A stretch of DNA of 64,000 nt from Chara braunii (lineage: Eukaryota > Streptophyta > Charophyceae > Charales > Characeae): NCBI GenBank assembly GCA_003427395.1, contig BFEA01000001.1, positions 10,423,030-10,487,029 of the forward strand, in the 5' to 3' direction. Shown in pieces: positions 20,371 to 30,796 of the stretch. Below the pieces are notes generated by a model that did not search any database, was not told where the DNA came from, and was given only the letters and a program-made list of their open reading frames with translations. Position numbers and translations under genes: made by a program. How positions within the stretch are numbered: the stretch's first letter is position 1; each line of letters starts with the position of its first letter.

Positions 20371-20836
20371 TTTTTTTTTCTCGTTTTTCCTGCTTTTCTT
20401 AAGAATACGTGCAGTGGCCCTAAGGGCCTCTACTCAGCAGATGCACAAAAGACAAAACATATGGCGGCGTATTATTCCATGTTCTGCAGAAGATTCATTC
20501 TTTTCTTTTGTTTTTCTTTTTTCTTGTTTTTATCTTTTTCTCCTTTTCTTTTTTCTTAGGAATACGTGCTGTAGCCCTGAGAATCACGTGCAGAGACCAC
20601 CACGGCCTAGCATCGTGAGCAACCCATAACTGCTGAAACACAGATCTGAACTTGAATCCTGAGCATAAATTCGGCCAACTCGTGCTCTACCTCATACTTG
20701 TTGTCTGCCTCGATTTGGGTGGGGGGGTCTGAGCCACATGGCTGCGAGGACCCCTCAGACAGCTTGCATGGGCCGTCTGAGCCATGTTATGGGGTTTCCC
20801 CTACCCCCCCGAAAAAAAAAAGGATCATACTTCATA

Positions 20837-20893
20837 CACACACACACACATACACACACATATTCACACACACACATACACAAATTCACGCAC
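20837..20893. repeat. (CA)n microsatellite
   Basis: CA dinucleotide run with TA and TTCA interruptions. Confidence 0.9.
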
Positions 20894-20969
20894 ATTTTTT
20901 TTATTTTTTATTTTTTTCCCCATTCGTCTGGGGCACTGGCCCACATACCCCCCAAGCAGCACCGCCGCT

Positions 20970-21189
20970 CCCCACACTGCCCACAGCCTCCCCAAGCACC
21001 GCCGCCGCTCCTCCCACTGCCCAAAGGCCTCCCCCACCCCGCACAACCCCCTGCGCAAACGCGTCAAATGCGTTTACCTCCCCACACTGCCCACAGCCTC
21101 CCCAAGCACCGCCGCCGTTCCCCCCACTGCCCGAAGGCCTCCCCCACCCCGCACACCCCCCTGAGCAAACGCGTCAAACGCGTTTACCG
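20970..21189. repeat. 110-bp tandem duplication
   Basis: Two copies with an exact 110-bp offset (CCCACACTGCCCACAGCC at 20971 and 21081), each ending in CAAACGCGTCAAA[TC]GCGTTTACC. Frames do not carry between copies, so it is probably non-coding. Confidence 0.9.
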
Positions 21190-21217
21190 CCATTCACTGA
21201 ACGCGCGTTCACCGCGT

Positions 21218-22279
21218 TCAAATCCTGAACGCGGGCGATTTTTGAACAACAACTTCCTGCTCGAGTATGTCACATTGCCTCGTCAAAATGCTGCATTGTC
21301 GCTTGCTAGAGGAATCGATCGTCGACGACATCAGTTCGCCATGGTGGTCCATGACATAAGCGATCGACTCCAACGCCTGTTGACGTGCGTTCTTCCGCTT
21401 CCCGCCTGCACCCCCACTGCCTACTTTGTTGTCGGAGTCCCTCGCCGAAGAACGTTCTTCAGGGCAGCCATCACCGCCGGCCTCACTACCAACAGACTCC
21501 CCACCAGCCGCTCCTTGCCTGGGCAGCTGCACCCCGTCCGAACTGCCGGTGTCGGCGACGTTGGGAAGGAAAATTGTGTGGTTCCCCAACATGCCTCTAT
21601 GGATCTCGTTGTACAGCACCCTGTCCATCCAAGACTTGAAGTTGTTCTCCTTCCTTTCGTCATTTGATAGCCTGAAGAAGTCTGCCTCGCCACTGGCATT
21701 CTGAAACCTTTGTATCTTCTTGTAGTTTTGGAACAGATTATCCCACTTCTTCATGCAGTCGTCGGCGTCTCTAGGCCTCCCCGCCTTTGCCATCCGCTTG
21801 GCGATGCCGTCCCACTTCCACTCCTTCGTTCACATCCGCCCGTAATTGTGACCCAACTCGGCGAGGTGCATGTCTTGCTCCCGCTTGCATCTCACCAGGA
21901 GCAGTTGGTCGTCCGTAGACCTGTACGTCGCAGACTTCCCGCCGTCGTCGCTTATGTCTCCTCTGCCGCTACGGCCAACGGATCGACCACAAACAACACC
22001 TCTGCTGCGTCCTTTCCCCCTCCCAGCCGTCTTCCCCAAAGGCCGAATATGAATGTCGTCGTCGACGTCCCATGCATCCGCGTCCTCCCGGAACCCTTCG
22101 TTGGCATGGTCACCGTCACCGGCGTCGTCGTCGTTGCCATTGTTGTGTGCCCGCATGTTGGACACTCCTCGTGTGATGTTCTCCACAGTGGGTCCTGGAC
22201 GCACATCGGTGATCTGCAAGCGGGCTCGTCCATCACGTCGGGTTGGGTCAGCATTGTGCGGTTTGACATCGACGACCAT
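21218..22279 (-). pseudogene. Myb/SANT-like (trihelix-type) DNA-binding protein, decayed
   Basis: Read on the minus strand, an acidic Asp/Gly-rich region (DDDIHIRPLGKTAGRGKG) precedes a trihelix/Myb_DNA-bind_4-like domain: TDDQLLLVRCKREQD, TKEWKWDGIAKRM, DADDCMKKWDNLFQNYKKIQ. A C-terminal helical segment with QCDILEQEVVVQK follows. One in-frame TGA at 21830 interrupts the DNA-binding domain. Sequence after VVVQK (about 21240) passes into GAACGCG-rich repeat DNA, so the 3' end looks truncated. Proteins of this build often accompany Harbinger transposons, and a Harbinger transposase lies about 4 kb away on the other strand. Whether they belonged together is inference. Confidence 0.7.
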
Positions 22280-22446
22280 CCACCGCTGATGCGCGCGGAC
22301 CCTGCTGCGACTTCACTGTGTGCGGGGCAGGTACTTGTCATTCGTTCGGAGCGTGGCGCAGTCCATCCATGCTGTCGGGCTGGTAGTGACGGCCCGACAC
22401 CTGTACTCACGGACGCACCGCCATGATGTGTGGACTGCTCAGTCTG

Positions 22447-23088
22447 CTAACCTCCAGCACGTTGAAGGCCACGTGGCGAAGGATCGGCGTTGATGATGAA
22501 CGTACGGGTTGCCTCCCTCGCGCTGGCGGAAGACAACCCGAACCTCAAATCGACTCCCCCGTCGTGGTCGTCTCCCAAACCTTGCTGCAGGAGGGAGGTG
22601 AACTCGCCACCTTCGTTGCTAGCTGACCCGGGTACTTGCACCGTCTGTGACAGCATCTGCGTCGAGCCACTACCGAGAGGCAACGTTGGAAGTTCTTCCG
22701 TCTTCGCCTCCTCGACTGACGGGGGCAGTGCACTGGCGTCTCCCACGACTCTAGATGGTTGCACAAGGACGGTTCGTACCTCCGTCCCGACACCACCGAC
22801 GCAGGTCCTCTTCCGCCCTGACCTGCGGCCTGTTCTGCGCGTGCCTGCATGCTCACCATCGGACACTCCCCTGCCGCCCGTTTCGTTGACGCCCTCCGCT
22901 TGCGACGTTGCTTCCACGATCGACACGAAAAACACACGTGGAGGAAGACAGCTCGTCCTCCTCATCAGACTCTGACTCTGAGTTCTGTGTCGGATGGCAG
23001 AGGTACGAGCATTCCCACAGCGATGCCCGCAACACCCCGTTTGTGCACCTGGCTCTCTCCCGGCCCCGGCCGCAGGAACGGCGCCCAC
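22447..23088 (-). pseudogene. Likely N-terminal part of the Myb/SANT-like gene, frameshifted
   Basis: A 213-codon minus-strand frame, low-complexity and acidic, with EGGEFTSLLQQGLGDD and VDLRFGLSS segments. It ends at a stop at 22447; the same frame continues open to about 21952 and then the Myb-like frame takes over at about 22280-22300. It could be the decayed upstream portion of that gene. Its first codons overlap the repeat module at 22939-23245, which weakens the start. No domain is recognised. Confidence 0.35.
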
Positions 23089-23245
23089 CCCAACTATGAG
23101 CTAGAGGAACCACTTGCACTTCTACCCCTGAAACTTGACACAGGAGATTCCAGTTCTGACCTGGAACTCCACCCCCACTTTCCAAAAATCCTTGGCTCCA
23201 TGCCCACTAACACTCCGAAACAGGAAGTCGCGTTGGGCGTGAGGT
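22939..23245 (+). repeat. Putative 5' LTR (repeat module A)
   Basis: Matches 33197-33517 from CAGCTCGTCCTCCTCATCAG (22949) to CGTTGGGCGTGAGGT with scattered substitutions. The right-hand copy has a ~12-bp insertion after CTTGGCACACCCC. It stops exactly where the primer-binding-site-like sequence begins. Confidence 0.6.
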
Positions 23246-23258
23246 TGGTATCGGAGAC
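23246..23258 (+). other. Primer-binding-site-like sequence (tRNA-iMet type)
   Basis: TGGTATCGGAGAC differs at two positions from the common plant retrotransposon site TGGTATCAGAGCC, and lies 115 bp upstream of gag. Confidence 0.5.
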
Positions 23259-23373
23259 AACACGTGTCAAGACAAGGGATTGACAAGTTGCTTGGCTCTC
23301 TAGTTCAACCGATCTGGCGACCCCAAAACGGGGGCGGTCCGCGCAAAGGAACGCGTCGGCACACGAACTTGTA

Positions 23374-25656
23374 GTGACAAGAAGCAGGTCTGCGGGTAGA
23401 TCGGCAGACAACATGAATGCTAATCAGGCAAACGCCAATCAGGCCCAAGCCAATCAAGCAAAGGGCGAGGCAGGGGGCGGCCTGGGGCCTGCGCCTCAGC
23501 CCGTGCCTCAGCCTGCACGCGCCCGCGCTCCTGCAGCCCCGCCCGATCTATATTTATTCGATCCAGCGCACCACCTGGCAGGAGCATGGCTTGCCACGCT
23601 CCAAGCGCAGCAGTACGATAATGATGAAGCTAGGATTAACATCCCAGCCCGACTAGGAGGCGACACCCATCACTGGTTCAGCACCTACGTATGGACTGAC
23701 CTTCCTACCTTCGAGAGGGACTTCCTACACCGATTTGATTACATACATCCAGAGCAAGCGTTCTTTATGATCAAAGACCGAGTGCAGAAGCCCCTCGAGT
23801 CTATTGTGGAATACTGTAGTCGGTTCTATCGACTGTTCCTAAAATCTCAGAGAGACGAAAAGGTAGGAAGAGAATTCTTCATAGATGGACTTTGAAGTAG
23901 AGCTATACGGGATAAGATATGAAAACAGTTCTCCCCTATCACCTTCACCCTGATGCAAGTCATGGACGCATGAGAAGAGATGGAGCGAAAGTTCGCTGCC
24001 AGCTTCCTCGAGGGAGAAGATCACGCTAAAGAAGGTGACTCTACGGAACTGACCCACGCAAGGATGGAATTAGCAGCCCTGCAACATAAGTTCGAAAATA
24101 TGGGCTTCGTGTCAGGCCTTGTCACCTACCTGGAACAGGTGGCAGCCCTACGACGCCCTCCCGGTCAGGGAGCAGGACCATCGACGCCCAAGGCGGCTGC
24201 ACAGACACCCACTCCGGCGGGGAGGATAGAGGAGTCGAACGCAGTACTAGACCTTACACGTACGCTGGTTAGCCTCATGCAAGAAAGCAAAAAAGAACAG
24301 CGCAAGTACAATGCCCGTATGGAGTCGCTGATGCGTTCCATGCGTCCCATTAATGTTCGCGCTGCCCCTTCTGCCACCCAAGCATCTGCTCCCTCAGCCG
24401 CGGGAGCTGGCGCAGGCACGACCCCTAGGACTGACACGTGTTACGCCTGCCATCAACCCGACCACATGGCCCGGGATTGCCCCCAGTGACAAGTAAGAAT
24501 AGGGGCAGCCTCGGCAGCTGCAGCTCCCTTAGCTAACGGGCCTGGACGGGTAGGAAACATGGTAGAAGAAACGAACGTGGCAGCACCAAGCATAGGGGTA
24601 ATCGAGGAAGCCGCAAAGCTCATCCCACTAGATCAATTCCTCTCCTCGGGATATCCGGGGCTTGGGATGATAGGGGCAATCCAGTCCGCGGACGATGAGC
24701 GAGAGATTTCAGAATGGCGACCATCCTCGGGGGAAATGGAATCCGGCGGTCCTGAGTTCGTCACCGGGAAGATCGATGTTTTGGACATCGTCCGAGCCTT
24801 AGATCACCGCATTCTGCTTCTGATCGGCCATCTATTGTCCATATCAGAACAGGCCAATGATCGCATGCTCCGGCATTGCAAGGCCAATCGAAAATGATTC
24901 GCACTCGCCAAGCTGGCAACGGCCAAGGGGAAGGCTCCCATAAAGGAGACAAAGCCAGATACACCTGGACCCTCAGAGCCTGTACGCCTGGGACTTCTCC
25001 AGAAAAGCGACCATTTTCTGTGCATCAAAGCTATCCCGTGGAAGTCCGCGGAGTGTGACGTGGAGATCTGGGGAGTCCCATACAACGCGATCCTTGATTC
25101 CGGGGCAGCGGTGTTGGCAATATCCCCGCGAGTAGTGGAACGGACAAGAAGAAGGAAGAATCTGATCCCACTCAACGAAGGAGACCGTTTGATCTCCGTC
25201 GATGAGGAGAAGATCAAAGCGGTAGGAAAAATGACAAACGTCGCTTTTAAGTTGGGAAAAGTCCACGCCTTGGGAGACGTGGTGGTTCTTAATGTGATTC
25301 AGAACTCGTACGACGTACTCATCGGACTGCCTGCTTTAAACGCCCTCCAGGCCAATCTAGACTTTGAGCGACGGGAGGTGGTTATCAAGAACACCGGGGG
25401 TAAGCCGTACGCAGTCCCCATGCGCCTCACCCTCCGCACGACTACCAACCCGCCACGTAGATCTCACCCAGAGGTAGGCGGGCCGATTCGGACAGTCACC
25501 TGGGACGGACTCCTTGAGGACTCAGAGACTAGCAGCGAAGAACACACGGGATTCGGAAAGCGAGGACGAGATAGACCCGACGATTCAAGAGCTGACACGA
25601 AGGGTAATCCGTTACCCAGTCCGACAAAAAACGACGAAAACGTTCGTGTTGACTGA
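23374..25656 (+). pseudogene. gypsy gag-protease region
   Basis: A single reading frame carries a gag with an Ala/Pro/Gln-rich N-terminus, a capsid-like helix region (HWFSTYVWTDLPTFERDFLHRF) and a CCHC knuckle CYACHQPDHMARDC at 24439-24480. A retropepsin-type protease follows, with ILDSGAAVLAIS (DSGA codons 25096-25107) and a DVLIGLPAL flap-end motif. In-frame stops lie at 23893, 23920, 23971, 24487 and 24895, and the frame ends at 25654; every one is TGA. The next region, pol, continues in the +1 frame, with about 140 nt of overlap. A start at 23374 or at the Met at 23413 is plausible. Confidence 0.85.
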
Positions 25657-27690
25657 AGAAAATGTCCAACGAACTCGAGCTCTTATCATAAGAGAACCCC
25701 TGGTACAGGTGTCAAGTCTGCCCGACTCTTTGGAACCCCCTCGGACCCTGTACAAGGGCACTACTTCCTTGCTCCCCCGATACGTGGACAAGCGATCCTT
25801 CTGCGACGTCACGGAATCCCCTCCCCGATCGCTTCTTACCATAGACAAGGAGCTACGGTTGCTGCATCTGGGAGCGGAAATACAGGTTTTGGAACTCCCT
25901 GGGTGCCCCAAAGCCTCGTTGTTTGATATCGGGATAAGGATCGCTGAGAAATCGGTGGATCCCCGGGATATTGCGGACGAGATAACCCCCGAAGAACATG
26001 TGGTCATCCGAGAAGAGGAAGCCCAGATGGTAGCCACCGTGTTCTCGTGGCGGTCGGACAACTCTTTCATCTCTTCCCCACCGCCCCGGGACTCTAAGGC
26101 AGTACGCACCAAACATGTTACAGTCGATATACATGGACGACCTTACGAGTTACACGTGCCAGAATACGTGCCCGGCGGAACCCACCAACTTATTGCAGAG
26201 ATCTTAGCGGAATATCGGGGTGCTATCAGCATTGATGACGCAGACATCGGGTTATCTTTAATAATCCAGCACGAGATTCAGACCGGTACTCACCCGCCGA
26301 TTCATTGCAAAGCTTATCGATACTCATTGGCAGAACGAAAGACAGCACTCGAGCGAATCCGGGAATTCGAAGCTAATGGTTGGATAGAGCCCGCTACAGG
26401 TCCTTGGTCCTTTCCGGTAGTTTTGGTTCCGAAAAAGAACGGATCAATCCGCATTTGCATTGATTATCGGAAATTGAATGACATCATGATCAAGGATGTG
26501 TACCCCCTCCCTCAGATTGATGATCTGCTGGATGTGATTGGCTGTGCAAATTATTTTAGTAAATTTGATAATCAGCACGGGTTCCACCATATCCTTGTGA
26601 GGGCAGAGGATCAGTCGAAGACGGCGTTTGTCTTGTTTGAGGGCACATGGCAGTGGGTTCGATGCCCTATGGGTATATGCAATGCGCCGACGACTTTTCA
26701 GCGGGCAATGAATGTCACTTTCCCGAACTTCGTAAACAAGACCAGGTTAACTCAGGGCATGATCAATTTTTGCGTTATCGCATACATGGACGATATTTTG
26801 GTGTATTATGAATCATTCCATGGACACGCGCAGCATATTGAATGGACACTTGGCGCGCTGCGGGACGCCGGTTTCAAGATTGCGTTGGAGAAAAATGAAT
26901 TCTTCCTGTCCGAGATCTCGTTCCTGGGCTACGTGGTAACCCGAGGAGGCTTGAGACAAGATTCGAGGAAGGTCGAGGCTGTTCGAGAAGCACCCACGCC
27001 CACGTCATTGACGCAGGTTCGAGCCTTCCTGGGACTGGCCTCGTACCACCGACGGTTTATCAAGGGCTTTGCGACAATCGCTCGGCCCCTGACGAACTGA
27101 GGAAGGAACAGCCACTGAACTGGGACGCGGAGTGTGAGCAGGCCTTTTGCACTTTGAAGGAAGCCCTGGCCTCGGCCCCTATTTTAATCCGGCCCGATCC
27201 CGAGCGCCAGTTCCTACTCATTACTGATTGGCAGCCGGAGGCTATCTCCGCTATCCTAGCTCAGAAGGGGAAAGATGGGCGGGAGCACGTAGTCGAATAT
27301 GCTTCGAGGACGGTGCCGGATGAAAGGAAGAACGACTTGGCGCCACAAGGAGAATGCTACGATGTCGTCTGGGGAATCTAACACTTCCACCCGTATCTCT
27401 ACGGGCAGAAGTTCCTCCTCGTAACGGATCACGAGCCATTCTTGGCCCTGAAGAAGTTGACGAACTACACGGGAATGATTGGGCAATGGGCGGTGAGGCT
27501 GCAGGAGTATGACTTCGATATCGTCCACAGAAAAACGGAAAGGCACGGGAACGCCGATGGATTGACACGTCTGCACCGGCCAGGCAAGGTGCCATGCAAC
27601 GAAGAGATCACTCCGTGGAAGGATCCGGAGAAGCCCAAGGGACCCGGGTACGGCCAGGTGAAGGTTCTCCCTCGGCAGGCGAAGAAGTGA
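25514..27690 (+). pseudogene. gypsy reverse transcriptase - RNase H
   Basis: RT motifs are visible in order: WSFPVVLVPKKNGSIRICIDYRKLN, KTAFVLFEGTWQWVRCPMGICNAPTTFQ and the catalytic YMDD (26783-26794), then FLGYVV and VRAFLGLASYHRRFIKGF. The first catalytic motif reads FSKFDNQHGFH where LDLRSGYHQ is usual. A one-base deletion near 27090 moves the frame, and RNase H follows (LLITDWQPEAISAILAQ, VVEYASRT) with a TAA at 27379. It ends HRKTERHGNADGLTRL, a typical RNase H tail. Family role: synthesis of cDNA from element RNA. Confidence 0.88.
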
Positions 27691-27701
27691 CACGTGTCCT
27701 T

Positions 27702-29386
27702 ATGGCGGCCCAGAGAGAAGAGAACGCCGAGGGCCCTCTCTCGCCTTCTTCCTCTTCTCTATTCTCCCTCCCCGATCGTTTTTGTTTTCTGTGTGAGTAT
27801 ATCTCGCGCATCCACTTCGTTTCGGTTAAACCGAAAAATGAAGGGTACATCGAGTGGGTAGAGTGTGCCACATGCGTAGTCAGGGCCCATGGATCATGGA
27901 TCCAATATAGGAATCCGTAGAAACGGTGGCTCTGCCATCTGTGCCGTACTGATAAGATTCCGACGGAGGCTCGATTCTTGGAAGCGACATCAGAAGGATT
28001 GGAAAAGATCTTATAGTATAGACGGGCAGAGGTGTGGACAGATGTCGCTTTGATAGCGACCGTCGTAGGGAACCGTCTTCGAGAATTCTCCAAGGACGAT
28101 CGGAGACGGGCCAATGAAAGGGCGCGGGGTTATAGGTGGAATGAGGGACGGTTAGAAAAACGAAAAACAGACGGGAGCGGAATATGGATGGCAGTTCCGC
28201 ACCCGTTTATGAGGTATGAATGGGTTAAAGAAGCCCACGAAGAGACAACAGCCCATTTCGCGGTCAGGATCACCGAGTCCGCCATCGACAAGAATGAATG
28301 GTATTGGTCCAACATTAGGGACGACGTTAAATATATTGTTAAAAATTATCCCGTCTGTGCGGCGACAAGGCACCGATTCAGCCACCTAGGTGGATAATGC
28401 CCACCGTAGTCCAACGACCATTTCAGAGGGTTAGCATGGACACGGCGGATATTATCGCCCCCCCTGGACCGAACAGTTGTGAATATTCAATTCTCTTGGT
28501 GTTTGTCGACCACTTCTCAAAGTGGATTGAGGCCTACCCATGTCGGACAAGACAGACGACGGAAATAGCGCGGTATGTCAACCGTTTCCTCGGGATGCAT
28601 TAGGACACCGAGGAAATCCTTACCGACAACGGAGCGGAATTCAAGGGAGAAGTCATGAGGAAGCTGGTCGTACACGGGGTGTCTATTCGTAATACGGCTC
28701 CCCATATGTCTCAATCGAACGGCCTCGTGGAAAATGCCAACCGGGTAATTAAAACGACACTTCGACGGAATATTGCAGCCAAGGACACGCGGCAGTGGCC
28801 TGATATCGTAGATCATGTCTTAGCTATACATCGAGGGACCCCGCATGAATCTACCGGACTTTCACCTTTCCAGCTACGTACGAACCTAAATGACGAAACG
28901 GCGCTGGACAAACATCCCACACGGGTGACGGCCAAGGACAAGGCCAAGCGCCATTTGGACCTCATGGAACAGGCCCTTCCGAGATTGGCCCGGAAACGAC
29001 AGCGTATGACTGAATTGGCCCAGGGACGCCAGGTCCGGAGTTATGAGGCCCGAAATGGGAATGCAGGTCCTCGGCCCCAGTATAAATTGGGGGACTTGGT
29101 GCAGGTGAGGAAATGTGCACGCCAGGGTAAGCTAGCGCCACGATTCTACGGATGCTTCAGAGTAATCGAGCTCGGTCCTAACGGCGTGAACACAGTGCGG
29201 CTTGCTCCTGAGGTGTCAGACAGCTGGTTGGCTAGGCCTATCATCCGCCACGTGTCCTACCTCCTCCATCTCTCGACTTCTTCCCCTCCTTCTCCAGCTG
29301 GGTCAATTTCGGAGTCTGAGTGGGATAGTGACGAGCCTCATTCTCTTTCTTCTACTCGTTCATCTTCTCCCTCCTCTTCGCCATGA
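27702..29386 (+). pseudogene. gypsy integrase with an upstream PHD-like Cys cluster
   Basis: Frame 27702 opens with a linker and then CATC (27864-27875), a His, and WLCHLC (about 27924-27941), resembling the second half of a PHD finger. The zinc-binding part of integrase follows (HEETTAH.. and PVCAAT, with its last Cys lost). After a frameshift near 28390 comes the catalytic core with SMDTAD (Asp 28439), LTDNGAEF (Asp 28625) and NGLVENAN (Glu 28730), a D,D(35)E arrangement. The C-terminal region holds KLGDLVQVRK and an acidic Ser-rich tail; no chromodomain is seen. Stops lie at 27918, about 28014 and 28601. The final TGA overlaps the next ATG by 4 nt (ATGA). Confidence 0.85.
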
Positions 29387-29868
29387 GTTTCTCCACGGAG
29401 CAGGTACTCAGTGAACGCATCTTGGCGCCAGGTGGGCATATCTCGTCAATTCGGCAAGTGTATCATCCGCGCATCAGCCCGGACGCTCTCCGCTTCTCCC
29501 AGTTCTTCAGTACGGCGGGATTCCACGAGGCGACAAAATTTCGATTTGTGATCCCCAACAGCAGGTCGCACATGCTGGCCGAAGCCTCGGCTTACCGCAG
29601 GCTCTCAACGCTAGGGACTACTCACAATTCGGTAGTTGTCATCTTCAGCGGGGATCTTACTTCGCTCGACCCCGGAACGCATACGGCCATTCTTGACTCG
29701 TTGCGAGATTGGGGAGCGCAATTGTCGAGGGTGTGGAGTCAGATGCTCGCGCAACGGGGGGAGAACATCGTCAATACCGACCATATTGACATAAACGACA
29801 TTCGCCTCTCTCGGCACGCACTAGCGGTGCACATCCCCGAGCTTGTCCCCTTCCTGCGCCCCCAATGA
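29383..29868 (+). CDS. Unrecognised ORF directly after integrase
   Basis: 161 residues, intact, in the position of an env-like or accessory ORF. Its ATG overlaps the integrase stop as ATGA. There is no signal peptide or membrane span. The middle is mixed alpha/beta-looking, with NSVVVIFSGDLTSL and HTAILDSLRDWGAQLSRVWSQML. It may be distantly related to the ORF at 30188 (both have a QF[FY].T start and a V..[IV].[GS][DT].. core), but this is weak. Downstream is a foreign antisense gypsy fragment. Function unknown. Confidence 0.5.
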   Translation: MSFSTEQVLSERILAPGGHISSIRQVYHPRISPDALRFSQFFSTAGFHEATKFRFVIPNSRSHMLAEASAYRRLSTLGTTHNSVVVIFSGDLTSLDPGTHTAILDSLRDWGAQLSRVWSQMLAQRGENIVNTDHIDINDIRLSRHALAVHIPELVPFLRPQ

Positions 29869-30180
29869 ACCTCTTCAGATTCTCTACTTTCAGCACAAGT
29901 GCTTGGGTAAAGGCTTTCTTCAATCTGAAGAAAGCCAACTGGCGCGTGGGTGTCCATATGAAAGGGACATCCTTTGGCAACAGGTTAGTCAGGGGAGCGG
30001 CCACAGTAGAGAAGTTTCTAATGAACTTCATATTATAAGAGGCCAGTCCCATGAAAGACTTGGATGTCCCTAACAGTCGGCGGCTGAGGCCAGTCCCTAA
30101 CTGCAGCCACCTTGGAGTCATCTAGGGAGAGGCCATCTGCAGAAATCACATGTCCCAAATACAAAACAGAAGAAGCACCA
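29869..30180 (-). pseudogene. Antisense fragment of another gypsy RT-RNase H
   Basis: The minus strand encodes LGHVISADGLSLDDSKVAAV, then after a frameshift SFMGLASYNMKFIRNFSTVAAPLTN and LKKAFTQALVLK. This is the RT thumb and start of RNase H of a gypsy element different from the host copy. It is only about 310 bp long with no LTRs, so it is a captured or nested fragment. Confidence 0.8.
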
Positions 30181-30187
30181 AAGGAAG

Positions 30188-30796
30188 ATGCGCACCGTCA
30201 TGCAGAGACTTCTGGCACGGCGACGCGCAGGCGATCCCACTCCCCCTCCCCTTCCCCCCGTCCCTCAGTTCGAGCTCGTGGCAATGCAGGACATCGGGTT
30301 ACGTCCCCGTTCCCTATCCCGCCGTCCCCTTGATTACATCACATTCCGACCGATCGATACTCCGCGCTCCTTCCCCTCTAATCCTTTTCCTCCTTCGACC
30401 TTCCACCAATTTTACGCCACCCGCCTCGTCGCCATAGTATACCCGCACCCCGCCGCCCAATGTGTCTTTTCTTCCTTCTATCTCCATGTCCTTCTGTTCA
30501 ACGCTGCGTGGCGAGACCAGGATGTCATTGAAGTCTACTGCATCATCACCGGAACTATCCCCGTGTGTGCAGATCATGAGCAGTTCCGCGCGACGTTGTT
30601 TCGCACCTTCTCAACCCTCTATCCCGATTATCTTGCTTCCCTCCCCGAGAGCGGAAATCGTTTCCCCCGCATCCATCACATCATTAGGTACCAGGAGCTC
30701 CCTGAAACGGTGATGGGGATGACAAATTTCTTACCGCCTCTCCCGAATGATCCTCCCCCGCCTATCCCCGCCATCTTTCGACTCCCCCACCCTTGA
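30188..30796 (+). CDS. Unrecognised ORF in the gypsy 3' region
   Basis: 202 residues; Pro-rich at both ends (PTPPPLPPVP and LPPLPNDPPPPIPAIF) with an aromatic-rich centre (FHQFYATRLVAIVYPHP, FSSFYLHVLLFNAAW). No known domain. It lies between the integrase end and the 3' repeat, so it is probably an accessory ORF of the element. Its first codons adjoin the inserted antisense fragment, so the true N-terminus may be lost. Confidence 0.4.
   Translation: MRTVMQRLLARRRAGDPTPPPLPPVPQFELVAMQDIGLRPRSLSRRPLDYITFRPIDTPRSFPSNPFPPSTFHQFYATRLVAIVYPHPAAQCVFSSFYLHVLLFNAAWRDQDVIEVYCIITGTIPVCADHEQFRATLFRTFSTLYPDYLASLPESGNRFPRIHHIIRYQELPETVMGMTNFLPPLPNDPPPPIPAIFRLPHP

Larger units (their letters stand above)
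19597..21221. mobile_element. Possible TIR element rich in GAACGCG motifs (contains a gap)
   Basis: The left end at 19597-19619 reads TTGAACGCACTGAACGTGC. The reverse complement of 21199-21221 reads TTGAACGCGGTGAACGCGC, giving imperfect terminal inverted repeats of about 23 bp. Both ends are crowded with GAACGCG/AACGCGTT motifs. The interior is a 545-bp gap, T-rich DNA, a CA repeat and a 110-bp tandem repeat. No transposase is visible. The right end sits where the Myb-like gene stops matching, suggesting it truncated that gene. No target-site duplication is evident. Confidence 0.4.

Noticed and set aside
19703-20629. Long frame across the first gap
   Set aside because: Most of it is N; no real coding evidence on either side.
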